Both the position numbers and the translations under genes were made by a program. DNA of 64,000 bases from Trichoplax sp. H2 (lineage: Eukaryota; Placozoa; Uniplacotomia; Trichoplacea): positions 682,001 to 746,000 of the forward strand of contig NOWV01000010.1 in NCBI GenBank assembly GCA_003344405.1. The letters run 5' to 3'. Shown here piece after piece: positions 37,101-48,427 of the stretch; position 1 is the stretch's first letter, and each line of letters opens with the position of its first letter. The notes under the pieces were generated by a model. The model had not been told where the DNA came from. It did no database searches and saw nothing but the letters and a program-made list of their open reading frames with translations.

Positions 37101-37940
37101 CATATTTTAAAAATAGTTTAAGACCTTATGATTTATATAGCAGCTATTGTCTGTGTATTGTCTATTTCACGTATTATAATTATTACTGTAGATGTAAAAA
37201 TTTTAGAAATTAAGGAAATATTTGAGTTTACGCATTGACAGAATTTATAATAAAATAGATACCTTGATTTACTAGAAACTTACTTGCACTAACTAGCAAA
37301 TTAGGGTTGGAATAAACAGAATAAATCATGTCCTTGGAAGACTAAGGTATTGATAAGTTACATATTGCTTTTACAGGCTTCTTTCAAACATTTTGTGACC
37401 ACTTCCCGATTATCTCGGGAACATAATCAAGAAAAGTACGTATACATGCATATCGCAGGATGTTCGTTTATAAACAGTGAACTTTAACTGCGACCGTGAA
37501 CGATTTTTTTAAATCTCAGAATGGGTGACATAGTAGAGACATTTGACGAGTTTGATGAGCATTTCCATAAATTGGAAATCAAGCACCAACAGGATCAAGT
37601 AGGAGTTGATACCTTAGTTTGTTCAAATCCACCTTTTTCTGTCTTTGATATTACATTTCTTAACACACTTATACGCGCTAGTCATAACAAGAGATTTTAT
37701 ACTCGTAGGAGCTCATAGGTAACTCAATACGAGATCAATTGAAGAAGCTACATATGATAGCTCTTAAAGAAACGGTATGGAATACTAGCGAATTTATTAA
37801 TATTTAATTAATTTATTGAAGTATGTTTCCGGAAGCATATTGTAACACTCATGACTATTAAACTACAGCAACAGGACGAAATGCTTCTGGTTCGAAAGTC
37901 ACTGTTATCGGCGATTGGATTAGGAGATAGTTCTAGTTAA
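31172..37940 (+). CDS. SYCP2: SYCP2-like synaptonemal complex / meiotic axis protein
   Basis: Twenty-six exons, 887 codons plus stop: 31172-31219, 31325-31486, 31763-31882, 32451-32513, 32641-32665, 32821-32903, 33071-33334, 33444-33460, 33556-33697, 33773-33842, 33955-33992, 34398-34478, 34555-34705, 34929-34966, 35073-35639, 35711-35806, 35910-36017, 36304-36355, 36525-36582, 36660-36714, 36820-36899, 36992-37061, 37377-37435, 37520-37598, 37709-37774, 37869-37940. Diagnostic matches to vertebrate SYCP2: NSQTGNSEEIL, MAGDYELQ, GDICKRVISIPC and SWVDFNSGSRSIKFYL (family: FWIDFNLGSQTLSFYI). These cover the N-terminal ARM-like domain and the SLD domain. A long Ser/Asn/Asp-rich middle with SSPRLFSND and DSGLGFSPKR follows, then lysine-rich segments (NKHKKRKTG) and a C-terminal predicted coiled coil ending SLLSAIGLGDSSS. 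Family role: chromosome axis core in meiosis, partner of SYCP3 and HORMADs. SYCP2L is the alternative. The middle small exons are assigned by phase and are less certain. Confidence 0.83.
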
Positions 37941-38272
37941 TCTATAGTTATCAGCCACAACTTTAGATTCACACTGTCAAGTCAAAGTCTTTAATTGACA
38001 TTTAAATTTTACGTCGTTTATAATTCATGTTAAGACTAATCAGCTGTGCTGTCTTTGCAACAAAAAGGTCTATCTTACTTTCAAGATCCTGATATCATTG
38101 ATCAAGTTATTAAAGTGCATTTATATGAAGTTTCATCTACACACATAATGATGATATATCTAATATGATACAGTTTTGAGAAGAATAATCCGTATAATAT
38201 TTTCGTTAAATCTTTATGTAGTACCAATTGCTGATAGTTTTTGTAACAAGTTTAAAGCATACGAAGTAAAAT
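37941..38272. other. Convergent 3' flank
   Basis: Short spacer between the SYCP2 stop and the stop of the minus-strand secreted protein gene. No coding signal; both 3' UTRs are expected here and may overlap. Confidence 0.5.
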
Positions 38273-40273
38273 TCAGCTTGGTTTTGGACATCCTGCAACT
38301 ATTCTCTGTTTGTATTGTATTCCTAATAGTAGAGGAATAAAAATTAAAAATTATTTTAGCTCGAACATGCAAATAAACCTTTAATGTAGGACGAATTATT
38401 TTTATAAAATTAGATAAAATTAGAACAGTTGTTACCGTACCTAAGCCCTTCACAAATCCAACTAAATTTTTGTAGTTCTGACCGTGATCACAGTACGCAC
38501 CAGCAATTTGTGAGATAGAAAATCCCTATTCACAGATGTATTCAAGATTAACAAGACGTAACCCGAAATTATTTAAGCTAGTCTTACTTTAGCAACACTT
38601 GTTGAGTTATCCATTTTATAGATCGCAATGTTGAGGGTGTCATTGTACTTGTGGACTTTCGTGCGATGTATTGCCTATATTGTCATAGGATAAATTTCCA
38701 TATAACATTGAAACATGCGATTTAAGTATTTGTTTATAATAAAGCATACAGTGTTGGTCAATGACGTTATAGTTTACGGTATTAAGGAACTATGAAGATC
38801 CTGATAGATTAACTATGATATCACAGAGCTATGAAATTGGTATTACCATGAGTGGCGCAAATAGAGTACAGGTATTAATCATACAATTGGTTTCCTACCT
38901 GTAGCAAATACTGGACATTTTCAGGATTCTTAAACGTTGTTAAATTGGATCCTTTAACGAATTTATAACGATGATCTGCTCCACCTGAAAATCAACATCA
39001 AAACTTCAGATAATTAAGCTATCAAGTGTCCACTATATTGTATGTATGCGTATGTTAATAAATCATAAGTTTCCTCACTGTAGTGGATACAAAATTTTAT
39101 ACGTTTTTAGCAATATATAGCTTTTAGAGATTACCTTTCATGAAATTTGTAACCATTAGTTGATAAATTTTATCTGCTGCGCTTTTACCAGGTGCTAGTG
39201 AGATAAGAAAGATAACAGACAATTTACGTAAGCATGCAATGCAATACTCTCATTTTGTAAATTGGAAATATTTAAAATTAATTATTTTCACTAGCAGCAC
39301 AAATCCATCGTGTTGTAGACAACTGTCCTGATTCAGTGCATCTTTTTGACAATTTATCTTATTTTATTTAAGATATTTGTATCATTGCCACTAGTACACA
39401 CGGATCATTCCTCTTTTGACTCTTTCATCAAAGAGGTCCATATATAATTATACATATTTATCTCCCATGCAAGTTTTCTGATGATTCACTATAGATTATC
39501 GCGTTGAAAAATAGTTATATAATAATTATAACTCAATAAACTAGGAATAATCATCTCTTCTCACAATAAATTTAGTCTAAAAATTCATACACGTAGATAC
39601 ATAAATGTATTACAAGGACAGATTATTTATTATTTATGAATAAGCCATGTATAAACTTACTGAATGACCACATTAGAGTGCAGCATGCGTTACCTGTAAC
39701 GAAAAATTCAGATACGTTAGACGTTTTTCTTCATTTATGATGCAAAATTTTACGCTAAGTATATCATATCATATGGTATACTGTACAGTATGTATGTATG
39801 TACTATATTTACAGAGTGATGTCATGAACCACTAAAAGTAAAAGTGTTAGTGATTGATGGTAAAGTTGTAGATTGTATTTACAGTATTTACTGTAAGTAC
39901 GTGTATACTATTTTAAGTCCAGTATATCCTGCTATTCGCATAGTTCGTTTGCGTTTTTGAATGATTGATCAACAATGCTGTAACTTGCAAAAGTTATGAA
40001 AGCAAATGAGGCACTACGTACAGTACTTATGCGTTTATATAATTATAAATAATCAAGCTACGACAGACTCAAGTTCGTATTATGCGATTAGAAAAACAAT
40101 TAATTTAGGACAAGCTAATTTGGCGCTTGAATTATGCTCAAGTAAAGTACTGTACAGCCTGTACTGTACTTACCACAGGTTCCACAGTCTACATTTTTGC
40201 AATCTGGTGGCTGACAACCAATTACAATCGCAATCAAGATAGATAAAAGAGCAAAATATCGAATTAGAGCCAT
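38273..40273 (-). CDS. Small secreted cysteine-containing protein, function unknown
   Basis: Seven exons on the minus strand: 40174-40273, 39661-39693, 39135-39194, 38899-38984, 38588-38674, 38441-38525, 38273-38292 (156 codons plus stop, phases consistent). It opens with a clear signal peptide (MALIRYFALLSILIAIVIG) and then a cysteine-dense start, CQPPDCKNVDCGTCGNACC. Further landmarks are SAADKIYQLM, GGADHRYKF, HKYNDTLNIAIYK, FSISQIAGAYCDHGQNYKN and a final GLGCPKPS. No enzyme motif, repeat or membrane segment follows the signal peptide. The layout (CC motif, GGxDxRY, KYNDTLN, ISQIxGAYxDxGQNY) resembles small uncharacterised secreted proteins I recall from protists and marine invertebrates. 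That is from memory and needs a search. The last exon is only 20 nt and is placed by phase. Confidence 0.78.
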
Positions 40274-40469
40274 TTTGTATAATTTTGAGAGTTGGGAACG
40301 GCTACTTCTCTAATTTTTGTGTTCTAATCGCCTTATAACGTTGAGTGTGATCAATCGTATCTGATGAGTCAACCACTTCTTAAACTACAGTACTTTACTC
40401 AAGTATCCCTTCATCAAATTCTTCTTTAGAACTCTGCTAAATATGCACTATTTACTTCATGTGCAGTGT

Positions 40470-40960
40470 CCTGCATTCAATACTATACAGTACAGTATTG
40501 CGTACATACTGTACGCAATACTTATATATTCCGTATACTGTACAGTACTGTACAGTATACGTATAAGTAAAAAAGTAGTAAGAAACTTCTCCCATTGCTT
40601 AATGTAGAGTATTTAACATACGGAAATCTCGTGACTTTTCGACGACTCGTACAGTACTTGCCTCATTTATGGATTTCATCTTACTACTGCACTGTACAGT
40701 ACACTGTACTGTACAGTAGTCGGAGTGGACTTACTGTACAGTACAGAACACTACAGTACTGTACTGTACTGTGCACTGTACGGTCTACAGTACTGCACAC
40801 TGTACAGGTACTGTACTGTACCGTATGTAGTCGATGACAGTGTACTGTACAGTACAGTACTGTACATACAGTGTCAAATATAGTACAGTATGTACAGTAA
40901 TGTGGTGACTTTGTCATTTTTCCAGTTGCTCTACAGCATACTGTACTAGACAAAATCAAC
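40470..40960. repeat. Largest GTAC-palindrome cluster
   Basis: Nearly continuous mixtures of GTACAGTAC, GTACTGTAC, ACTGTACAGT and related words. Open frames on both strands here (40595-40837, 40684-40959) translate into low-complexity Tyr/Cys/Val/Thr strings and are repeat artefacts. Confidence 0.88.
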
Positions 40961-41334
40961 CATAGACTTGTAGTAGTCCATGAATCAGCCTGGCTGACTG
41001 GATATCAAGAGCGGATAGATAGTATACCGTTGCATATAGGCTGCATCTGATATGATCCCTTTTAGTACAGTAACCTCTGGTAGAATTAAGCATTAATATA
41101 TGCTAAGTACAGTAGTTGAATAACTAGAAATCTCATAGCATGGTGTGGCTTGTGCGGGTTAAGCTACAGTATAGTAGTTAGCATGGACAAGGACTACTGT
41201 ACTAAAAAGTTACTGAACCTCTGACAGGTCTATTGACAAATGGTAATACTATCTGTTAAATGAGCACATTATCGTAAACCGTCAGCAAAGCGACGGGAGT
41301 TTGCACTAGTACTGTAGAAAATATAGAAAATAAT

Positions 41335-41605
41335 ACGAGTACAGTACAGTACTGTACATTGGTAATTACCTTTTACCCTAATGAACTAAAAATGGTACCG
41401 TACTGTACTGTCAGGGACTGCTTGACTACTGTACACTGTACATTACAGTACCTTGGTCTTCTATAAATCGGATATACAGTACTAATCTAATAAATCTACA
41501 GTAAAAACTATACTCTACACTACTGTACTGTACTGTACTGTACACTGTACAGTACAAGTGTACAGTACACTAATAAGAGAATTTTTCTATACTGTACAGG
41601 TACAG
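41335..41605. repeat. Second GTAC-palindrome cluster next to PPIE
   Basis: Runs such as TACTGTACTGTACTGTACTGTACACTGTACAG (41520-41560) end about 100 bp before the PPIE ATG. Confidence 0.85.
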
Positions 41606-41703
41606 TACTGTTAAAGCAAGCGGGCAGATATCCACATCAACACGCATGCCCATTATTCGAGACTACAGCACTCGCAGCAACCATCACTAAATTAATTTTA
41701 AAG

Positions 41704-44398
41704 ATGGCGAATAAACGAACCTTATATGTTGGTAAGTTAATCGCTATTCTGTAACACTCTATCGTGAATATTGCTATGCATATATTGCATTAATTCACTC
41801 ATCTTATGTTCATGTATAATGACTGGCTATACATATAGTGTCTGTAAACCTGATCTCTTTTTTTACTATGATGCTTGAAAATAAATCATGGTAGATGGTG
41901 ATTGTCTACTTGCTTGTACAATATACTATAATTTACAATTATTAAAAATAATGTATTATCGCAGGTGGTTTGGCCGAGGAAGTAGATGAAAAAGTATTGC
42001 ATTCTCTATTAATTCCTTTTGGAGATATTGTCGATGTTCAGATACCTATGGATTATACAACACGTAAGTTAGCAATCTCAGGCATAATGCTTCGTATTAT
42101 TTTCATGCAGAGGTAGACGATGTAGTTTTAATTTCTCTGCTTTTAAATAAACAATAACCAAAATTTCTGATTGGATTGTATAAATAATTAGAGAAAAACC
42201 GAGGATTTGGCTTTGTAGAGTTTGAGCAAGCTGAGGTAACACATAACGTTATGCGCATATCTACCGATTATTGCATTGTTACAAATAGTATGCTACTTGC
42301 CTAAACATCTGCATACTTTAGAAGTTTAAAAAGAGACTGAGAGAAACTCGTGTAAGAAATGCCTTGTTCTTAATTTCTTAGGAGGCCGCAGCTGCTATGG
42401 ACAATATGGTCAGATTTCATTATAGAAATAGCATCTATTCATACGCTACGTAGTTAATTAGATCTAAAGGCTATCTCGATATATCAGGATGAAGCTGAAT
42501 TGTATGGAAGAACGATACGTGTTAATATTGCAAAACCTATGAGGATCAAAGAAGGCTATAGCAGAGCAGGTAACATAAATCTATATAAATGGGCATAAAT
42601 ACGGAAATTTTTCAAGCTAAACTTTACCACAGTATAAATCATTTTACTAATTACTAGCCAAAATTTTGTTGTAATAGTTTGGAGTGAAGATTCTTGGTTG
42701 AAAGAACATGCAGGTATAACAGTTGTAGCCCTATACTGTGATATCGATGAGAGACATAATATCATCTTTAAGTTAAACTATAAATTATCATTGACTTGCT
42801 TATCTAATAACTCGAAGTCTGTACTAGGTTTATAACAATTATTTCTTTGCAAACGTTATGCAAAACGAATAATGACAAGGAATTATATTAACATGTCTCG
42901 ATTATAGGTGAAACTTTATCCGATAATAAAGAAGATAATGAAGATCGGAAACGTAGCTTAGAGGCTTCTGATGATGTAAGATAGAAAAAATCTTAAAGTC
43001 TCTAAGCCAGCATGATTGTTATATTTTTAATTGGTCTATTAGTGTATACTTTGTACTTATATACCTATTGATGTATGTATGTATGTATTGCCGACGTACA
43101 TAATCCAGTTGCTTAATTAGGTGAATAGTCTAATTTTAAATTAATCAATATCGAAATCTCTATCGATGCTATTATTACATGGTAAAATTATTATCTAGAC
43201 TGCTGAAGAGACTGATGCTAAGCGTCGATCAAACCCTCGTGTATACTTTGATATCAAAGTAGGTAGCAAGGCCTGCGGAAAAATTATTATGGAGGTACCT
43301 TCGTAATATTTATTTTGTCACTTAAAAGCAACCGTGAATTTAATTAGTTATTCTAATATTAATTATCAATTTATTTCGATAGTTATATTACGACGTAGTT
43401 CCGAAAACTGCTGGTAATGTCCTTCGGAATACCCCTTCAAATAATTTTTCATTTTTACGTTTACAATTAATAATTGATGGAGTAGAAATCATCTCAAAAA
43501 TCCGGTTTCGATAATGTTTAATTTAGTGTACGCTTATTAGAAAATTTTAGAGCCCTATGTACCCATGAAAAGGGATTTGGATACAAAGGAAGTAAATTTC
43601 ATAGAATCATTCCACAATTCGTATCCTTATACAAACTTAATATCCTTCGGTTATCATGATTACCCTTTTCAATACTACTATGTTATGACATTCTTAATCG
43701 ATATAACATCAAGATGTGCCAAGGTGGCGATTTTACGAACCATAATGGCACAGGAGGTATTGATCCCATAAATTGAAGATAAACGCTGTATTTGATAGGG
43801 ATGTTCAATCTGGGACTGATTTTATTTTTCTAGGTAAATCGATATATGGTGCAAAATTTGCTGATGAAAATTTTACATTGCGTCACGATGGACCGGGTAA
43901 TGACTTCAACATTAGAAATAGACTAAAGATAGTCATTTGTTCATGATGTTAAAGATCTTAAAAGGTGAAACCCCATGACCACTTACTGTAAAATTAATAT
44001 AGGTACGTTGTCTATGGCAAATAGTGGCCCGCATACCAATGGATCACAATTTTTTATTTGTACCGCCAAAACTGATTGGTAAAATGACTAGCATCTCAAA
44101 CTTTGACCGATCGAGCCATCTATTATAATCATACAGTATTATCTTATCAATGTCTATATGATTGCATTCTTAATTCTTCGCAGGCTAGACGATAAACATG
44201 TTGTATTTGGCAAAGTTATTGAGGGGATGAATATTGTACGTCAAATGGAGGTGAGAAAGAAATTGGACTACTTTTGCTTTGTTTGGATGGAGAAATGTAA
44301 TTAATTTATTTTTTTTATTTCTATTTGTTAAGAACGTTGGTTCAACATCTGGTAAAACTAGTCAAAGAGTAGTCATTGCAGACTGCGGTGAACTGTAA
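41704..44398 (+). CDS. PPIE: Peptidyl-prolyl isomerase E (cyclophilin 33), RRM plus cyclophilin
   Basis: Fifteen exons: 41704-41731, 41965-42063, 42192-42235, 42382-42408, 42488-42569, 42679-42714, 42908-42975, 43199-43294, 43383-43413, 43541-43620, 43714-43756, 43834-43896, 44003-44078, 44184-44250, 44333-44398. This gives 301 codons plus stop, the same length as I recall for human PPIE. Residues 6-80 are an RRM with RNP2 TLYVGGL and RNP1 [17 protein letters not shown] closes it. A charged linker ([12 protein letters not shown], then [11 protein letters not shown]) leads to the cyclophilin domain. That domain keeps [38 protein letters not shown] and [12 protein letters not shown], so the catalytic Arg, the Gln of QGGDF and the cyclosporin-site Trp are present. 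Family role: nuclear RNA-dependent proline isomerase of the spliceosome and of MLL/chromatin regulation. Confidence 0.97.
43074..43088. repeat. (TGTA)n microsatellite
   Basis: About four TGTA units in a PPIE intron. Confidence 0.85.
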
Positions 44399-45321
44399 GA
44401 ATGTAATATTTGGTATACAAAATTGGCCTATCTATGTTCCATTGTATACTCTGTCACGAGTATCTGCAACGCACGAATCTTCACGGCTTTACTGTAATTT
44501 TTCAATGATCTGACTGCTGTACCACTCCTTGTAGTATTTTGTCGAAATCTGTAAATGCCTTACGCTGTACGCGGTATGAAGTAGCCCATGTTTTCATAGT
44601 AACTAATTTAAATATTTTATACACGCAACAATCGTAATCTAATGATAGATTGTTATTAGTTGAGCCATAACTTAAATTTAAAGGCTTCGAAAACAATTTA
44701 GTAAAATATTCTCGAGCTGCTACAGTTGTATGTCATTTACTTACAGAAAAATTTTATTGTTCTATATCTTTACTACTTTCAATAAACATATCCAACATTG
44801 ATCTTTCATGACAACTATGTTAATTTATTCCATTTCTAATCCAAAATATTAACACTTAATTTTTGTATGACATGATATCTACTCCCTTTATAGGAATAGT
44901 AGTGCTAGGCAACTCATTTGCACAGCAGCATAGCTATCATAAACGAGTATTGGTAGTGCTATGAGACAAGTTATACAGTTTTATCATCATTCTATACAAT
45001 TAACTACTATTATTTTAATGACTGTAGAATTACTTATTTGTTGTTAATATTACTATTAGTAAATGAAAAAGTCAACTGCCAAAAAAATGTATACATGTAT
45101 TTATATTCATTCGTCTATAAGATCATTAAACATCTATTTTACGGCAGCAGTGATATTATTATTTCGTACTGTATATTTGGAAACTAGTAATTAAACTTAT
45201 CAGATTGTTGGTTAAGCGTTTTCTTCAGTCTCATATGTAATCTTAATCACCTAAAGGTGAGATGTTGGTACATTGTTTTAGCTATTAAAACTACGTTCTG
45301 TACATTTAGATAACGTATCAT
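44399..45321. other. Intergenic between convergent PPIE and CFAP95
   Basis: No coding chain seen; AT-rich. AATAAA-like words on the plus strand near 44779 could end the PPIE transcript. Confidence 0.45.
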
Positions 45322-46797
45322 TTAAGATGAATCAAATATACACGATCGATGAAGTTTTGCCTTAGCTGATGTATCAACAGAACTGACAGATTCATCTTGC
45401 CAAGTGTTTATTCCTTTCTTGCGATGATTATCAACGTCAGTAAAATGAGACATTACTCTTCTGTAAGATGAATCATTCTCAGCTTTTCCTTGGGTTTCAG
45501 CCTATTGAAATGACAATCAGAAATGATAGTAATATTTAAGAAAACTAATCGTTAATACACTATAAGCAATCCCATTATGATTTGAAAGCTTTATCACCTT
45601 TGGCTTCGATTCTACGGAACGAGCGAAATCTTTTGTATAAGTTGTTTCAAGATATCTGCGATAATTGTAAAGAATGAATTTATTATATAAAGGAGAGAGG
45701 ACGAAATGTTATTTAGTAAGGCCATAGAATAGCCGTTTACATGACTGGAATCGGTGAATAATCCTAGTGAGTTAGTTAGTAATAGCTATCTTATATCACA
45801 AACGACTCCATTACCATGAATGAAAGCTAAATACCTTTTGCCATGCTCTTTGCCGTGTTGTGGTAGTACATTTTTGTAGTTAGCGAGAAAAGTTTCATTA
45901 TTTCTACAAATGCAGTGCAAAAAGGAATATACTAATTTATAGCTGGCATTCGAAATTAATCTCTCTCTTGCTATATCGGTATATTAACGATTATACACTG
46001 CTACTTTCAGCTTTTTAGAGCAGTAGAATTATTAAATTACTATAAGAAAGATTTCAATTTTAATATTTCTACATTTGTTAGAAATACTCGAATTTTTGTT
46101 ATAGCTACAATATTGCTTCCCGTATTTAAATTGAATGTACAAGAGCGATTTTGCAAGTACTTGCAAGATATGATCTTTTGGCTTACCTATTCTTAATTTC
46201 AGGACCGTAAACTTGATCTTGAACTAAGGACTGCTTAATATTTTTTTCACTATATCTGTTTTTTAAGTTAATTTGTGCCGTCGATTCTTGATGAGTTGTA
46301 AGTGGAAAACTCTAAATTTCATAGCATATGTAATTAGAATACAAAAGTTGCTATAAACTCGAAGAAAAGTGACTTAAAATCATAAATTTATTGACATTAG
46401 AATAATCAAAAACCTCATGCAATCAAATAACATACCCCATCAGTAATATTCGATAATCTGTTATATGTTGATTTATGCATATTTGGCCGTTGCTCTTGAG
46501 AAACATCGTAATCTCTGGGGTATGACTCTTTAGACTGATCCCTGAAAATGAATTTATGACGTTGAGTTGATATAGTTCTTATTAACGCTATTTTATTTTA
46601 GCACACGAAAGAAACAACAGCAATTATAATTCAAAAATTATTGATAAACTATGATCAATTTGAGCATACCATGTACTGGTCAAGATACCATTACGATAAT
46701 TTAAATGATCGGAACGCAGAAGACATGTGCCTTTTCTTTCGTTATGTGACAAACGAACTTGATCGGTGAATTTTTTCCTTGTTGAGCATTCATCCAT
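45322..46797 (-). CDS. CFAP95: Cilia and flagella associated protein 95 (C9orf135 family)
   Basis: Five exons on the minus strand: 46670-46797, 46436-46541, 46187-46311, 45598-45655, 45322-45501 (198 codons plus stop, all phases agree). ERKGTCLLRSDHLNY, then LTSTWDQSKESYPRDYDV and KSTYNRL, match the N-terminal ERKGSL...YSKP...SW...KGYD...STYRRL pattern of vertebrate CFAP95. The last exon's HFTDVDNHRKKGINTWQDES matches the family's FTD-x-x-x-x-x-x-GINTWHDES motif. No membrane segment or enzyme motif. Family role: microtubule inner protein of ciliary and flagellar doublets. The start ATG at 46797 is the first in frame; an upstream non-coding exon is possible. Confidence 0.88.
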
Positions 46798-48427
46798 GAT
46801 GCCTGTATTATATCGATTCAGCAAATTTACTTCATTACTAGTTTCTTTTACTTATCAGCCAATCACTTTTCATTTAATTACAAACTTTACTATATGTAAA
46901 AGTTAGAACAATGTCGTCCCTATAATCTTGCTACACTTTTCAATATCCTTTCCTAAAATTTTATTTTAGCTGCAAGTTCTAACCATTGTCTATAATATCA
47001 CAGCTACTATTTTAGATTTAAATCAAAGCTAATGTATTTAAGCTGATAGCAATTTTCACTTCAATCTTGTAGAAGCACTATCGAACCCTTTAATCGTGTT
47101 ACATGTTTCAAAATATTCCTAAATCTACTTGTCTTGGTAGCAAATTACAGTACAGTCGTCATTTAAAATATCACCGTTGCTATTCTAGAACCAAATTGAT
47201 ATAGTGAAATTAATTATTATAGTTAATTTTATAAATTTAAAATATACCTTCGTAGGATGAATGTAATAGTTGATACTTCTATGAATAAAGACACAAGATT
47301 TTACCTTATTCAAGAACTATTAAACTAACTAGTTTAATTCTACTGCTGAAGAGTTTGCCGATCATAATATAAATTAAATTAAGCTGTAACCATAGAAACA
47401 CCCTCTTCCATTCCTTATTTGCACATGCGCAAAATATTACACTACAAGTAAAAACCATTCCGTAATCCATATTGCGTCTGATCGGGAGCCGCTCATTTAA
47501 ATCTCTTCCTTTATTCCATTATATATAATATTAATAATATTTATAGAGAGAAAACGATAGTTAAGTGGTCCCTGATCTGATTTACAGCCGACAAGACATC
47601 AATCGCATGCAGGGCATTTATAATTTTAAATTTATTAATATTGTTTTAGCGGCGAACTATTGATAGCAGGGACTTCTCAATGATAAATTTGATACTAATA
47701 AAAATCGTATTTTTGCGAAATTTATCATTGAGAAGTCCCTGTTGATAGAGTCTAATCTTAGTAGTAGATACATTACAACTAGGCAGCTAAAATTTCGTCA
47801 CGAAGATAGTAGCTCTGGGTGTAATTCTCGCTAAGTTGCAAACCAAAACAATAAATCTGCTTCGCTGGGCATAATTTGCGATCAAACTGTAGCTAAGAAT
47901 ATTATTTATAAGTATAATACAAATATCCGCTACTAGAGTTTTTACGATTAAACTTTCATGCCGCAACAATTACTAGCAACCAAATATTGTAGTGTGATAA
48001 ACGAGTTGTCGATATTTACTACAGATACACATATACTAATGATATAAGCTCACTAATTAAATAAGGGAAGAAATTCCTACACATTAAAACGATAACTATT
48101 ATAATAAACAGATAATTATGCATATATATCTATAGCATGAGTACAAAACAGAGCTAGTATCTCTGCATTATTAATATAGAAATGTAATTAGCACCAGAAT
48201 GAACAACATTTTATTATTAATTTCATGATTAAATATAATAACTATAATTTTGATAACTTTTACGTTATTCCTTGTATATATGTGATTTAAGATATTAAAA
48301 AGCTATTACTGAAATTGAATACAATTATTATTAAAGAAATCATATAGGTAATAATAGGAGTATAACTGTTAAAGGATTTAAAACAGAATCAAAATATTTT
48401 AACACTGCTAATTTTCATACTATTTTA
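46798..48427. other. Intergenic between CFAP95 5' end and laminin 3' end
   Basis: No LG-type or other exon found. Contains the perfect 24-bp inverted repeat described separately. The laminin 3' UTR should lie next to 48427. Confidence 0.5.
47667..47741. repeat. Perfect 24-bp inverted repeat (hairpin)
   Basis: Left arm 47667-47690 begins CAGGGACTTCTCAATG. Right arm 47718-47741 is its exact reverse complement, with a 27-base AT-rich loop. There is no target-site duplication that I can be sure of. It may be a short MITE-like element or a structured transcript. Confidence 0.9.

Larger units (their letters stand above)
40274..41703. promoter_or_regulatory. Shared divergent promoter region filled with GTAC palindromes
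   Basis: The secreted-protein gene (minus, ATG at 40273) and PPIE (plus, ATG at 41704) diverge across 1.43 kb. The interval holds the densest GTACAGTAC/GTACTGTAC clusters in the window (about 40470-40960 and 41335-41605), with a perfect inverted pair around 40530-40555 (CGTATACTGTACAG...CTGTACAGTATACG type). The promoter role is inferred from position. Confidence 0.5.

Noticed and set aside
40595-40959. Protein-coding ORFs on both strands inside the largest GTAC cluster
   Set aside because: Both are readings of the same palindromic repeat and have no complexity beyond it.
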